From positions 186,001-250,000 of the forward strand of contig JAJFGV010000043.1 in the NCBI GenBank assembly GCA_021775965.1: DNA of 64,000 bases, read 5' to 3'. The notes under the pieces were generated by a model. The model did not search any database. It saw only the letters and a program-made list of their open reading frames with translations, and was not told the DNA's origin. The stretch is from Alphaproteobacteria bacterium. GTDB lineage: Bacteria; Pseudomonadota; Alphaproteobacteria; Micavibrionales; Micavibrionaceae. The translations under genes and the position numbers were made by a program. Numbering within the stretch: position 1 is the first letter of the stretch; the number at the start of each line of letters is the position of its first letter. Below, piece by piece: positions 54,909 to 63,943 of this stretch.

Positions 54909-55658
54909 TTGAAAAAATTTCTGATCCTTAGCACTTTGGCCCTGAGTATTCTCTGTATTCCGCTTCAGACAACGGTTTCCGCGCAGGCTCTTAAAAAAAC
55001 TGAGATTTCAGAGGCGGAAAAAGCTGCTTTTGCCTTTTTAAAGCTGAACAATACCAAACCGAATTACTCAAGCTGGATCAAAGGCTCAAAACCATATAAA
55101 AACGCCAGCAATGAAGAAAAAGGTGAGGTCGAAAGACTTGAAACCCACCGTCTTAAATGGGGCTTTCAGGAATTCAATTTCGAAGACAACTTTCTCAAAA
55201 TAAAAACCAATGTCCAGCTTCAGGTGACGGAAAAAAATGAAAAGGGCACAGCGATGCTGATTTTTCATTTCCCCCATAAGGACAAGGATTATATCCCTTA
55301 TTTCCCCTATGATTACGGCGGATTGTGGATTGCTCTTTTGGTTCAGGATTTGCCACAATTTGCCAGACTGAAACTAACAGAAGAACAATACACCCATATC
55401 AAAAAATATATGCCACAGGCAAACCAGGTTTATGACGGCAAAATAACCATGCGTGTGCGGCCAGTGAGTGCCGACAACAAGACACCATTTAAACTTGATG
55501 GCGTCGACCAGTGGCTCATGATGGGCGATGTGGCTTTCCTAAAATGCAGCATAAAAGACGATCAAACAGAGCAGGAAAATGACCTGTGGGAATATTATGC
55601 CCCCTGGTATTTAACCGAAACAGAAAACTTTCTGCTTGACGAGCTTGAAAGCAAGTAA
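54909..55658 (+). CDS. Exported protein of unknown function
   Basis: About 249 residues if TTG 54909 is the start, with GGAG nine bases before. ATG 54894 and 54885 are in frame but overlap that ribosome site. The signal peptide is FLILSTLALSILCIPLQTTVSAQA. The mature protein is rich in Lys, Tyr and Trp, and of mixed beta/helix character. There is only one Cys in the mature part. No known domain is seen. Confidence 0.65.
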   Translation: MKKFLILSTLALSILCIPLQTTVSAQALKKTEISEAEKAAFAFLKLNNTKPNYSSWIKGSKPYKNASNEEKGEVERLETHRLKWGFQEFNFEDNFLKIKTNVQLQVTEKNEKGTAMLIFHFPHKDKDYIPYFPYDYGGLWIALLVQDLPQFARLKLTEEQYTHIKKYMPQANQVYDGKITMRVRPVSADNKTPFKLDGVDQWLMMGDVAFLKCSIKDDQTEQENDLWEYYAPWYLTETENFLLDELESK

Positions 55659-55767
55659 TAAAAATCCAATTATATCAATATATTAAAAGAAAATTTTCAA
55701 ATTTGGCAGATGGCTTGCATATCTGTTAGAATAGGATATTAACCAATTATTAAGGAAGTTTTGACGA

Positions 55768-56340
55768 ATGTTCTCAAATGTGGGCAGCATTTTTACAACG
55801 AAACCACGCGAAGCCGAAAGCACAGACACGCGGCTTGGCATCCGTCGGCACGACCCTGACCAGGAGCAACCGAAGAAAAAAAAGAAAGACGATGAAGAAA
55901 CCGCTTTCTTTAACGAAGGTGACGAGGCAACGGTATCGATAGAAGCCTTGCAGATTTTCCTGGAAAACTTTCTGCGCTCACTGCTTGAAACCGCTGGCAT
56001 GCCCGCTGCGCCGGCTGGCGACCAAGCAAAGCAGGCAACAAGTACAAAGCCAACACATCAGCAGACAATGAAATCTCACGACGGCGAAGCGGCCCATGCT
56101 GCCAATGCCTATCAATCAACATCCTTCGCCGTAAACAAGGCAACACATTTTGATTCCGCGCCAATTCAAAATGCAGATCTTGGCCTTGAATCACATGAGG
56201 TTAGAATGATCTATGATTTGCTTGCGGATCTGAAAATCCTGGCGGAGAAAAATGTGCAAACCCTGCATATCGAACGCGGCAACACGTTCTTACAAAGCCT
56301 CGCGGCGGCTGTTAAAAAAAGCAAAGCACAAAACAGCTAG
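55768..56340 (+). CDS. Orphan protein with Lys-rich N-terminal segment
   Basis: 190 residues. The N-terminal part has 'RLGIRRHDPDQEQ' followed by KKKKKDDEE. A helical segment (VSIEALQIFLENFLRSLL) follows, then an Ala/His/Gln-rich linker and a C-terminal helix. It has no signal peptide. AAGGAAG lies before the ATG. It might be a cytoplasmic adaptor. No family can be named with confidence. Confidence 0.6.
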   Translation: MFSNVGSIFTTKPREAESTDTRLGIRRHDPDQEQPKKKKKDDEETAFFNEGDEATVSIEALQIFLENFLRSLLETAGMPAAPAGDQAKQATSTKPTHQQTMKSHDGEAAHAANAYQSTSFAVNKATHFDSAPIQNADLGLESHEVRMIYDLLADLKILAEKNVQTLHIERGNTFLQSLAAAVKKSKAQNS

Positions 56341-56900
56341 ATCTTACCCAATTTATACCCACTCTCATCCGTTAATAAAATCTCCGGCGTCGCCGCATCT
56401 TTTTCAATCTTCTGACGCAAGCGATAGATATGGGTCTCTAACGTGTGGGTTTCCACGCCCTCGGCATAACCCCAGACGCTATCCAGCAATTCCTGACGGC
56501 TCATGCTGCGTCCTTTTCGGGCGTGAAGAAGTTCAAGGATTGCTGTTTCCTTTTCGGTCAGGCGGATCGTGCCCAGCAAATTATTATCGGCATCAAGATC
56601 ATACGGACCGATTTTAATTAAAACATTCCGTGCTTCACTGCTTTGGTTTCGACGGTGGCGACGAATACGATCAAGCAAGCGACCCAAACGCAATGGCTTT
56701 ACAAAAACATCGCTGTCGGAAAGTTTAAGATCATCCGGCGGCGTCATCCCCGGCGCACATAAATAAATCTGCACGTCTTCAGAGTCATCATCAGAAAAAC
56801 GAACCGCCTCCAGCTCTTCAGCTTGCACGGCCTCACTAATAACCCGGCGGCTGGTTTCATCACGTTCAAAGATAACAATCTCGGATACAGTTTTGCTCAT
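56337..56900 (-). CDS. Atypical winged-helix response regulator with degenerate receiver
   Basis: About 187 residues from ATG 56900; the frame extends upstream without support. The N-terminal ~80 residues are receiver-like, with 'IVIFERDE' at the acidic pocket and VFVKPL keeping the conserved Lys. But the strand that should end in phospho-Asp reads IYLCAPG, so no phosphorylation site is visible. The C-terminal domain is an OmpR-type winged helix (IRLTEKETAILELL; THTLETHIYRLRQKIE). It probably binds DNA independently of phosphorylation. Confidence 0.85.
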   Translation of the reverse strand: MSKTVSEIVIFERDETSRRVISEAVQAEELEAVRFSDDDSEDVQIYLCAPGMTPPDDLKLSDSDVFVKPLRLGRLLDRIRRHRRNQSSEARNVLIKIGPYDLDADNNLLGTIRLTEKETAILELLHARKGRSMSRQELLDSVWGYAEGVETHTLETHIYRLRQKIEKDAATPEILLTDESGYKLGKI

Positions 56901-57032
56901 GAAACCCAGTATAGAGGGGCAATATTCGCCCCGCCAGCAAAACAACATGGCGCCCTAACTCATTGATTTTATTATCTTTCTATATGGCACAAAGCTTGCA
57001 ACTCTTTGATATGTAAGGAAAAGCATAAATAA

Positions 57033-57821
57033 ATGATTGATATCGCTTCTGCTGAAAATCTAAGTAACAATCCCGAGGCCACGCAGCAGCGCAGCCGCAA
57101 AGTTTTGCGCATGGTCAGAAATGAGCGCACGGCAGGCTCCATTCCTGTCTGGGAAAATGCCTCCACCGGCAAACAAAAAATAGAGGAAAATCTAAGCCGC
57201 GCCGCCACCGGTGGAACGCGAACAGAATTTCAAAACACGCTGGCGTATCAGGATGCGCGCGGCGATATTAACGCCGCTCAAAATAAAGAATTTGGTTTTG
57301 GTGATCTTGTCGACATGGTCAACCCGCTGCATCACATTCCAGTTGTCGGGCATCTTTATCGTCACTTCACCGGCGATGAAATAAGGCCAATCGGAAGCAT
57401 TATTGGCGGCGCAGTTTACGGCGGCCCCATCGGCGCAGCCAGTGGATTGATCAACACAATTTCACAGGAAGAAACCGGCAAGGATCTGGCCGGGAATGCA
57501 TTGGCTTTTGTTTTCGATGGCGAAACACCTATCCTGAAAAGCACAGCCAGCAAGCCCGAGGCGCAACTCACCGCCAGTATCGAAAGAATTGAAAGCGGCG
57601 AAATTTCTGCGCTGCCGGGCTCTGTTTTGTCCTTCGCCGATCTCGGTGGTGGACGGCGCATAGTGTCAGAAAAGATGCCGGTTGCCAGCGGACGCACAGC
57701 CGGTACCATGATGATGAAACACATCGAAGTCATGCAACAAAGCGCAAGCGCACCACCCATAGATTTAATCGCACCTGATGTTTTTGCCGCACGCAAAGAA
57801 GAAAACAAAAACCTGGCTTAA
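57033..57821 (+). CDS. Orphan protein with glycine-zipper middle
   Basis: 262 residues. The N-terminal part is charged. The middle has VDMVNPLHHIPVVGHLYRHF and the glycine-zipper stretch IGSIIGGAVYGGPIGAASGL, which could insert in or associate with a membrane. The C-terminal region is Ala/Ser rich. No signal peptide is present. It resembles the other orphans at 31881 and 36673 in style. The family is not recognised. Confidence 0.6.
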   Translation: MIDIASAENLSNNPEATQQRSRKVLRMVRNERTAGSIPVWENASTGKQKIEENLSRAATGGTRTEFQNTLAYQDARGDINAAQNKEFGFGDLVDMVNPLHHIPVVGHLYRHFTGDEIRPIGSIIGGAVYGGPIGAASGLINTISQEETGKDLAGNALAFVFDGETPILKSTASKPEAQLTASIERIESGEISALPGSVLSFADLGGGRRIVSEKMPVASGRTAGTMMMKHIEVMQQSASAPPIDLIAPDVFAARKEENKNLA

Positions 57822-58480
57822 GATCGCTCGCCAAAAATTCCAGTGCCGACGCGCACATAGGTTGCGCCGAGTGGAATGGCTTTTTCGAAATCGCTGCTCA
57901 TCCCCATACTAAGACCCGTCACATCATTTTCCTGCGCTAATTTAGCCAGAAAAGCAAAATGCAGAGCAGGCGGTTCGTCAATTGGCGGGATGCACATAAG
58001 GCCACGAATATCCAATCCGCACTCCCCCCGGCAAAATGTCAGAAAATCCGGCAGATCAGCCGGAATAATCCCGGCTTTCTGCGCCTCTTCGCCGGTATTG
58101 ACCTGAACGAAGCAAGGCAGGATTTTACCCTGTTTTTCCATTTCCTTTGCCAACGCCCTCGCCAGTTTCTCCCGGTCCAGCGACTCTATAACGTCAAATA
58201 GCGCCACCGCTTCCTTAACCTTGTTGGTTTGCAGCGGACCGATCAAATGAAGCCTCAAATCAGGGTAATTAGGCTTGATAGTGCTCCAATGCTCCTGTGC
58301 TTCCTGCACACGGTTTTCACCAAAGCAGCGATGCCCGGCATCCAGCGCCGCCTGTATCTTTTCCATGGGTTGTTTTTTGCTTACGGCGACAAGATGTACG
58401 GCGGACGTATCACGGTCCACGTTTTGCGCGGCCTTTTCTATTCGCTCGTAAACATGAACAAGATTATCTGCAATCGACAT
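57818..58480 (-). CDS. YggS-family PLP homeostasis protein
   Basis: About 220 residues from ATG 58480; a longer frame would run into a repeat. It has the (beta/alpha) barrel of the alanine racemase N-terminal type without the second domain. The PLP-lysine is in VHLVAVSKKQP. Other signatures are GENRVQEAQEHW, HLIGPLQTNK and LSMGMSSDFEKAI. Such proteins buffer free PLP, and mutants disturb amino-acid metabolism. The 3' end shares TTAA with the convergent orphan. Confidence 0.94.
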   Translation of the reverse strand: MSIADNLVHVYERIEKAAQNVDRDTSAVHLVAVSKKQPMEKIQAALDAGHRCFGENRVQEAQEHWSTIKPNYPDLRLHLIGPLQTNKVKEAVALFDVIESLDREKLARALAKEMEKQGKILPCFVQVNTGEEAQKAGIIPADLPDFLTFCRGECGLDIRGLMCIPPIDEPPALHFAFLAKLAQENDVTGLSMGMSSDFEKAIPLGATYVRVGTGIFGERS

Positions 58481-58496
58481 GGCTTTATTTATAGAC

Positions 58497-58565
58497 GTCA
58501 TCCTGAACGAAGTGAAGGATCTCATGAATTAAGGAGATTCTTCAGGCCAAGGCCTTCAGAATGAC
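58497..58565. repeat. Dispersed palindromic repeat, second type
   Basis: The left arm starts GTCATCCTGAACGAAGTGA. The right arm, read as reverse complement, starts GTCATTCTGAAGGCCTTGG. The outer and inner ends match (GTCAT-CTGAA and GAA-ATCTC), while the middle differs: ACGAAGTG on the left, GGCCTTGGCC on the right. The same asymmetric middle pair occurs in the repeat at 5024-5111. It lies just upstream of the YggS gene. Confidence 0.75.
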
Positions 58566-58581
58566 AATTGGCTGGATAATG

Positions 58582-58607
58582 AAAAGGGCGCCCGTTAAGG
58601 CGCCCTT
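58582..58607 (-). terminator. Intrinsic terminator of the porin gene
   Basis: AAGGGCGCC (58584-58592) pairs perfectly with GGCGCCCTT (58599-58607) around a six-base loop, followed on the minus strand by TTTTC. It is 30 bp beyond the porin stop. Confidence 0.9.
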
Positions 58608-58636
58608 CCCGAAATCTTTAACTACCAATCAAATGA

Positions 58637-59896
58637 TTAGAAGTTGATCTGTGTACCTACAGTAACAGTCGTTGCATCGAACTCATCGTCCGCAGCACCA
58701 AGTACACGACCAGAAACATTGTCATGCTGGATATGGTTGATCGAACCACGGAACGTCATGCCAGGACCGTATGAGTATACGACACCACCGCTGTAACGCT
58801 GTGTGTCAATACCATCTGTACCTGTCAGACCGACAATATTGTTCGTGCCTTCCTGATCCATGTAAGATGCACCAAGCTTGAAAGGCCCGGTTGTGTAGTC
58901 AACACCAACAACAATAGTTTTTTCTTCGTCTCTTGTTGAGATCACACCGGCTACAATTGGCGTCTGACTTGTATCACCGAAGTCATCTTCCATGTAGGCA
59001 ACGCCAACACCGAACGGACCGATATCAAGGTCGATACCAGCATTCCAGGCTGTACGGTCATCTGAGATTGTGCCAGGAGTCGCCAGAAGTGTTGCAGTAG
59101 TTGCAGAAGCTTCTTCCTCAACATGAGTGTAACCACCACCGATGATCACGCCAACATTGTTGAACTGACCTTCGTAACGGGCACCCAACTCGTATGACTC
59201 ACCCAAACCGCCGGGGACATCATCCGTGCTCAGGGAATCTTCCGATGAACCGCTGCCCATGTCAGGTGTATAGGTTACACCAAGCTGGAAACCGTTAAAG
59301 ACAGGTGACAGGTAAGTCAGCTTGTCTGAAGTACGGGTTACATCCTGATCATAGTCAACACCATCGGCAGCAATACCTGCAACAGCCAAGCCAGTAAGAA
59401 GGCCACCTGGAGCAGGAGCAGCACCACCAACACCGCCTTGTGCAGTGAAGTAGTTTACAGGGTTCACATGCTGACGAATACCGTCAATGTTGGAATCAGC
59501 GGAAGGCGCAGCAACCTGCAACAGGTAAGCCGCACCATCTTCAGAACCACCATTGATACGTCCCCAGTCGCCTGAGAAGTACAGATAGCTTTCTTCAACA
59601 TTAAAACTGTCAGAACCACCAAAACCTGTGCTTCCGTCTGTTTCTGCTTCTATATGAACACCAACCGTCAGGCCATTGTCCAATGTGGTTTCACCGCTCA
59701 TGTGAACTTCCGTGTTACGAATAATATCGAACTCACGGTCTTCACCAAGAGTAGGGCCAAGGTCGTCATCCTGGTCGGCATAAGTAACATAGCCTTTAAA
59801 ATACCCGCCAAGATCCAGCGATACTTGTGCGTTAGCTGAGGCCGGAACCAAAGCCAATGCACCAATCGCTGCACTGCTAAGTAGTAGTTTTTTCAT
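58637..59896 (-). CDS. General porin
   Basis: About 419 residues from ATG 59896, with a perfect GGAGG ribosome site seven bases upstream. The signal peptide is LLSSAAIGALALVPASANA. The mature protein starts QVSLDLGGYFKGYV, followed by alternating amphipathic beta strands. Acidic loops and an aromatic end (TVGTQINF) make it a Gram-negative 16-strand type porin. The strong ribosome site and terminator suggest abundant expression. Its leader is long (about 100 bases). Confidence 0.92.
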   Translation of the reverse strand: MKKLLLSSAAIGALALVPASANAQVSLDLGGYFKGYVTYADQDDDLGPTLGEDREFDIIRNTEVHMSGETTLDNGLTVGVHIEAETDGSTGFGGSDSFNVEESYLYFSGDWGRINGGSEDGAAYLLQVAAPSADSNIDGIRQHVNPVNYFTAQGGVGGAAPAPGGLLTGLAVAGIAADGVDYDQDVTRTSDKLTYLSPVFNGFQLGVTYTPDMGSGSSEDSLSTDDVPGGLGESYELGARYEGQFNNVGVIIGGGYTHVEEEASATTATLLATPGTISDDRTAWNAGIDLDIGPFGVGVAYMEDDFGDTSQTPIVAGVISTRDEEKTIVVGVDYTTGPFKLGASYMDQEGTNNIVGLTGTDGIDTQRYSGGVVYSYGPGMTFRGSINHIQHDNVSGRVLGAADDEFDATTVTVGTQINF

Positions 59897-60209
59897 TTTA
59901 TTTCCTCCAATCAATCTTCGTTAAAAGCTTGATCTATTAGGTTGAACAAGAAAGACTCAGATACCCCGAGCCATAAAGATAGTCCAGCGTTTCCGCCGAA
60001 CTACAGCCAGTAAGCCTATCTTTTTCACATTGGTCAACGCGGATTTTTACAAATATGTCACATTTTTTTGAGATCGTGACAATTTTGCAACACTGATTTT
60101 CGCCTCCATTCCTACCATTTGCTTCAAAACTGGGCTTGAGAGGCAAGACAGGGCGTGCTAATGAGGTTTCTGGAATTATTATTTTATAGGCAATCAGGGG
60201 CTTAAAAGC
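59897..60209. promoter_or_regulatory. Divergent control region of porin and DUF3576 gene
   Basis: The 313-bp gap contains a possible minus-strand promoter TTGACC (60037-60032) with CTTACT (60014-60009) at 17 bp. It also has an inverted repeat TGTCAC (60056-60061) / GTGACA (60076-60081) spaced by 14 bases, upstream of that -35 box, which could be an operator. The rest is AT-rich without clear features. Confidence 0.35.
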
Positions 60210-60764
60210 ATGTTCAATAACCGCTCAATAAAGGGATTTTCTTTGGTTTCATTCGTTTTGGCCAGTATTCTGGCTCTAAGCGCCTGTGGATCCGACATCG
60301 AATCAGAAGCCAAATACCCCAGCGGCCTGGAGCGCACAACAACTGGTGAAGACATTTACGGTGAAAGAGAGAGCATTTTTGGCGATGACGGCCTTAATAT
60401 CTTTGGCGAGAAGAAAGAAACAGACGGCTCCTCCGGTATTGGCGTTAACAGCTTCCTGTGGCGTGCCTCCCTCGACACAGTCTCCTTTATGCCGCTGTCC
60501 AGCGCTGACCCCTTTGGCGGCGTAATTCTGACCGACTGGTACACACCACCGGAAAATCAAAGTGAGCGCTTTAAAGTCAATGTTTTCATCCTGGGTCGCC
60601 AATTGCGCTCTGACGGCATCCGTGTGCGCGTCTTCCGCCAAACCTTTAGTGGTGGTACCTGGCGCGATTCGGACGTTTCCGGTGATATGGGCACACAGTT
60701 AGAGGATACAATCCTCACCCGCGCCCGCCAGCTCCGCGTCGCCCAAATCGGCGAGAGTGAATAA
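60210..60764 (+). CDS. DUF3576 lipoprotein
   Basis: 184 residues. The signal region ends in ALSACG, a lipobox with Cys about residue 26. The body carries SIFGDDGLNIFG, VNSFLWRASLDTVSFMPL and 'GGVILTDWYTPP', diagnostic for DUF3576. In alphaproteobacteria this gene regularly precedes leuS and lptE, as here. That suggests a job in outer-membrane assembly, as inference. Confidence 0.93.
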   Translation: MFNNRSIKGFSLVSFVLASILALSACGSDIESEAKYPSGLERTTTGEDIYGERESIFGDDGLNIFGEKKETDGSSGIGVNSFLWRASLDTVSFMPLSSADPFGGVILTDWYTPPENQSERFKVNVFILGRQLRSDGIRVRVFRQTFSGGTWRDSDVSGDMGTQLEDTILTRARQLRVAQIGESE

Positions 60765-60770
60765 TGCGCC

Positions 60771-63314
60771 ATGTCCTCGCGATATAATATCAAAGAAACC
60801 GAAGACAAATGGCGTAAAATCTGGGAAGACCGTGAGAGCTTCAAGGTCACGGAAAACTCGGACAAGCCCAAATATTACGTCCTCGAAATGTTCCCCTACC
60901 CTTCAGGGAGTATCCATGTCGGTCATGCCCGCAATTATATTATGGGCGATATCGTTGCCCGCTACCGCAAAGCCAAGGGTTTTAACGTCCTTCATCCGAT
61001 GGGCTGGGATGCCTTTGGCCTGCCGGCGGAAAACGCAGCGATAGAACGCAGCGAGCATCCCGATAAATGGACTCATGAAAATATTGATGTCATGCGTGAC
61101 CAGCTTAAATCGATGGGGCTGTCGATTGACTGGAGCCGCGAATTTGCCACCTGCGATGCCGAATATTACCGCCACGAACAAAAGATGTTTCTCGACTTTT
61201 ATAAAAAGGGCATCGCCTATCGTAAAGAATCCGTCGTCAACTGGGACCCCGTCGATCACACCGTGCTTGCCAATGAACAAGTCATAGATGGCAAGGGCTG
61301 GCGCACCGGCGCGCCGGTCGAACGGCGTAAACTCAATCAATGGTTTCTTAGAATCACTGACTATGCCGATGAGCTTTTGGAATGCCTGCAAAAATTAGAC
61401 GGCTGGCCGGAAAAAGTTCGCATCATGCAGGAAAACTGGATCGGCAAATCCAAGGGTCTGCAGTTTAACTGGAACATCAAAGACCATGAAGACCAGATCG
61501 AAGTTTTTACCACGCGGCCCGACACATTATTCGGCGCCTCGTTTCTGGCGCTTGCACCTGATCACCCGATGGCCGAAAAGCTTTGCGAAGGCATCGAGGG
61601 CTTTGAAGATTTCGTCCAGCAATGCCAGTCGGTCGGCACGTCCGAAGAAGCCATCGCCCAGGCTGAAAAGCTTGGCTTTGATACTGGCCATAAAGCTACG
61701 CACCCACTACTACCCGGTAAGGAATATCCGATCTATGTTGCCAATTTTATTCTGATGGATTACGGCACCGGCGCTGTTTTTGGCGTGCCCGCCCATGACC
61801 AGCGCGACCTTGATTTCGCGCGCAAATATGATCTTGGTGTTATTCCTGTGATCTTGCCACCCGACGAAGACGCCGAAACATATGCGATCGAAAACGAGGC
61901 CTATACTGATGACGGCATAGCCTATAACTCGGAATTTCTAGACGGACTGAATAAGCAAAACGCTATTCATGCCGCTATCAAAAAATGTGAAGAGATTGAA
62001 AACGGCACAGGCAAAACACAATTCCGCCTGCGCGATTGGGGCGTGTCCCGCCAACGCTATTGGGGTTGTCCCATTCCGTTTGTTCATTGCGAGGCTTGCG
62101 GCACCGTGCCGGTTCCCGAAGACCAGCTCCCGGTCACCCTGCCGCCAGATGTAAACTTTGATACACCCGGCAACCCGCTGGAGCGCCACCCGACATGGAA
62201 AAATGTTGAATGCCCCAAATGCGGCAAAGACGCAACACGCGAAACCGACACCTTCGATACGTTCTTCGAGTCGAGCTGGTACCAGTTCCGTTATTGTGAT
62301 CCGCATAACGAAAACCTTCCTGTTGGCAAAGACAAAGCGAAATACTGGATGCCAAAGGGCGGTGGCGTCGATCAGTATATCGGCGGTGTCGAACATGCCG
62401 TGCTCCATCTGCTCTATGCGCGCTTTTTTACCAAGGCGATGCGCGATTGCGGTTATGTTGATTGTGACGAGCCGTTCACAGGACTGTTCACCCAAGGCAT
62501 GGTCACCCACCAGACCTATCAGGGGCATAACGGCCAGTGGCTTTTTCCGGAGGAGTACCAGGAGATAACGGATAAAAGTACCGTTAAAGTCGGCTCGCCA
62601 ATCAAGATGTCAAAATCGAAAAGGAATGTCGTTGCGCCGGAAGAAATTTCAGAGACTTACGGTATTGATGCTGCGCGATTGTTTATGGTGTCGGACTCAC
62701 CGCCTGAGCGCGATGTAGAATGGACCGAAGGCGGCATCGAAGGTGCATGGCGCTTTGTCAACAAGCTCCACAGACTTGTCGATGAGGCTACGCTTCCTGC
62801 TGCCAATGAAAACGAACCCAAAGATTTCAGCGAAGAAGCCCTCACTTTACGCCGCGCCATCCATAAAGCCATTCAGGGCGTGGCCCAGGACATTGAAAAC
62901 TTCCATATGAACAAAGCCGTAGCCAGAATTCGCGCGCTATCCAACGCTGTTTCTGATTACAAGGAAGGCGGCTGGGCCTTGCGCGAAGCAATTGAAGTTC
63001 TCACCAGGATCATCAATCCATTCATGCCGCATCTGGCCGAAGAGCTCTGGAACATGCTCGGCCATGACACGCTTCTCGTTGATGAGCCCTGGCCGGAACT
63101 CCGTAAAGAGCTACTTGTAGAAGACAGTGTCACCATCGGCGTGCAGGTCAACGGCAAGGTCCGCGCCTCGATCACACTCCCCGCTGATGCCGATAACAAA
63201 GCCTTCGAAGACGAAGCCCTCGCCCAGGACAACGTCAAAAAAGCCATTGAGGGCAAACAGGTCCGCAAAATTATTGTCGTCCCCGGCAAAATCGTTAATG
63301 TGGTGGTGGGATGA
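60771..63314 (+). CDS. leuS: Leucyl-tRNA synthetase
   Basis: 847 residues, class I synthetase of normal length. The HIGH-type motif is [14 protein letters not shown], and the KMSKS motif is [11 protein letters not shown]. The editing domain (CP1) contains [12 protein letters not shown] and the '[15 protein letters not shown]' region. A zinc-type knuckle [15 protein letters not shown] is present. The stop overlaps the lptE start as ATGA, so the two are coupled. Confidence 0.98.
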   Translation: MSSRYNIKETEDKWRKIWEDRESFKVTENSDKPKYYVLEMFPYPSGSIHVGHARNYIMGDIVARYRKAKGFNVLHPMGWDAFGLPAENAAIERSEHPDKWTHENIDVMRDQLKSMGLSIDWSREFATCDAEYYRHEQKMFLDFYKKGIAYRKESVVNWDPVDHTVLANEQVIDGKGWRTGAPVERRKLNQWFLRITDYADELLECLQKLDGWPEKVRIMQENWIGKSKGLQFNWNIKDHEDQIEVFTTRPDTLFGASFLALAPDHPMAEKLCEGIEGFEDFVQQCQSVGTSEEAIAQAEKLGFDTGHKATHPLLPGKEYPIYVANFILMDYGTGAVFGVPAHDQRDLDFARKYDLGVIPVILPPDEDAETYAIENEAYTDDGIAYNSEFLDGLNKQNAIHAAIKKCEEIENGTGKTQFRLRDWGVSRQRYWGCPIPFVHCEACGTVPVPEDQLPVTLPPDVNFDTPGNPLERHPTWKNVECPKCGKDATRETDTFDTFFESSWYQFRYCDPHNENLPVGKDKAKYWMPKGGGVDQYIGGVEHAVLHLLYARFFTKAMRDCGYVDCDEPFTGLFTQGMVTHQTYQGHNGQWLFPEEYQEITDKSTVKVGSPIKMSKSKRNVVAPEEISETYGIDAARLFMVSDSPPERDVEWTEGGIEGAWRFVNKLHRLVDEATLPAANENEPKDFSEEALTLRRAIHKAIQGVAQDIENFHMNKAVARIRALSNAVSDYKEGGWALREAIEVLTRIINPFMPHLAEELWNMLGHDTLLVDEPWPELRKELLVEDSVTIGVQVNGKVRASITLPADADNKAFEDEALAQDNVKKAIEGKQVRKIIVVPGKIVNVVVG

Positions 63315-63862
63315 AAAAGTTAGAAGTTAGAGGTTACAAGTTACAAATCTTTGCAAAATTTCTAATTTTGCAGCTATTAACTATTAACTTCTTACTCTTA
63401 ACGTCCTGCGGCTTCGAGCCCGTCTACGGCGATCTCGGCAGCAAAACGGACGCCACGGCCGTCGAAGCCACGCTCTCCCAAATCGCCATCGGCAACATTC
63501 CCAATCGCGAGGGGCAGTACTTACGCAACGCCCTGATTGATCGTTTTTACCGCCATGCCCGTCCGGCAAACGCCGCTTACGGCCTGACAGTCGGCAGGAT
63601 CGAAGAGCGACTAACCGATCTTGATATCACCAAAAGCTCGGACGCCACGCGCGGTCAGCTCCGCCTTTCAACAACAATGACATTGAACGATCGTAAAACT
63701 GGCAAAGAAGTCCTAACCCACAAGCTGCGCTCCATCACCAGCTACAACATTCTGGGCAGTGAATTTACCAACCGCGTGTCCGAAGAAAATGCCCGCCAAA
63801 ACGCTCTTGATGATCTGGCACGGCAAATCGAATTGCAACTCAGCCTGTATTTCCAGCGTTAA
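63311..63862 (+). CDS. lptE: LPS-assembly lipoprotein LptE
   Basis: 183 residues. The lipobox is LLTSC (Cys about residue 33), then GFEPVYGD, the usual LptE beginning. It plugs the LptD barrel that inserts lipopolysaccharide in the outer membrane. The first ~30 codons coincide with a palindromic repeat (63319-63405). This gives an odd N-region ([11 protein letters not shown]) before the hydrophobic core. In alphaproteobacteria holA and parB usually follow. Confidence 0.88.
   Translation: MKKLEVRGYKLQIFAKFLILQLLTINFLLLTSCGFEPVYGDLGSKTDATAVEATLSQIAIGNIPNREGQYLRNALIDRFYRHARPANAAYGLTVGRIEERLTDLDITKSSDATRGQLRLSTTMTLNDRKTGKEVLTHKLRSITSYNILGSEFTNRVSEENARQNALDDLARQIELQLSLYFQR
63319..63405. repeat. 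Palindromic repeat inside the lptE signal-peptide region
   Basis: GCAAAAT (63353-63359) and ATTTTGC (63365-63371) form a perfect stem with a five-base loop. The flanks AGAAGTTAGAGGTTA and, inverted, AGAAGTTAATAGTTA match imperfectly, extending the palindrome to about 85 bp. Its AT-rich GTTA-type repeats contrast with the GC-richer rest of the gene. It appears to be a dispersed repeat inserted in frame. Confidence 0.6.
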
Positions 63863-63943
63863 ACTCCAACTTTCCTCCGATTTTACTTTCGGGGAAATAT
63901 CCCTATATTACTGCAGACGACAAAAGAAACAGGGAAAACAAGC

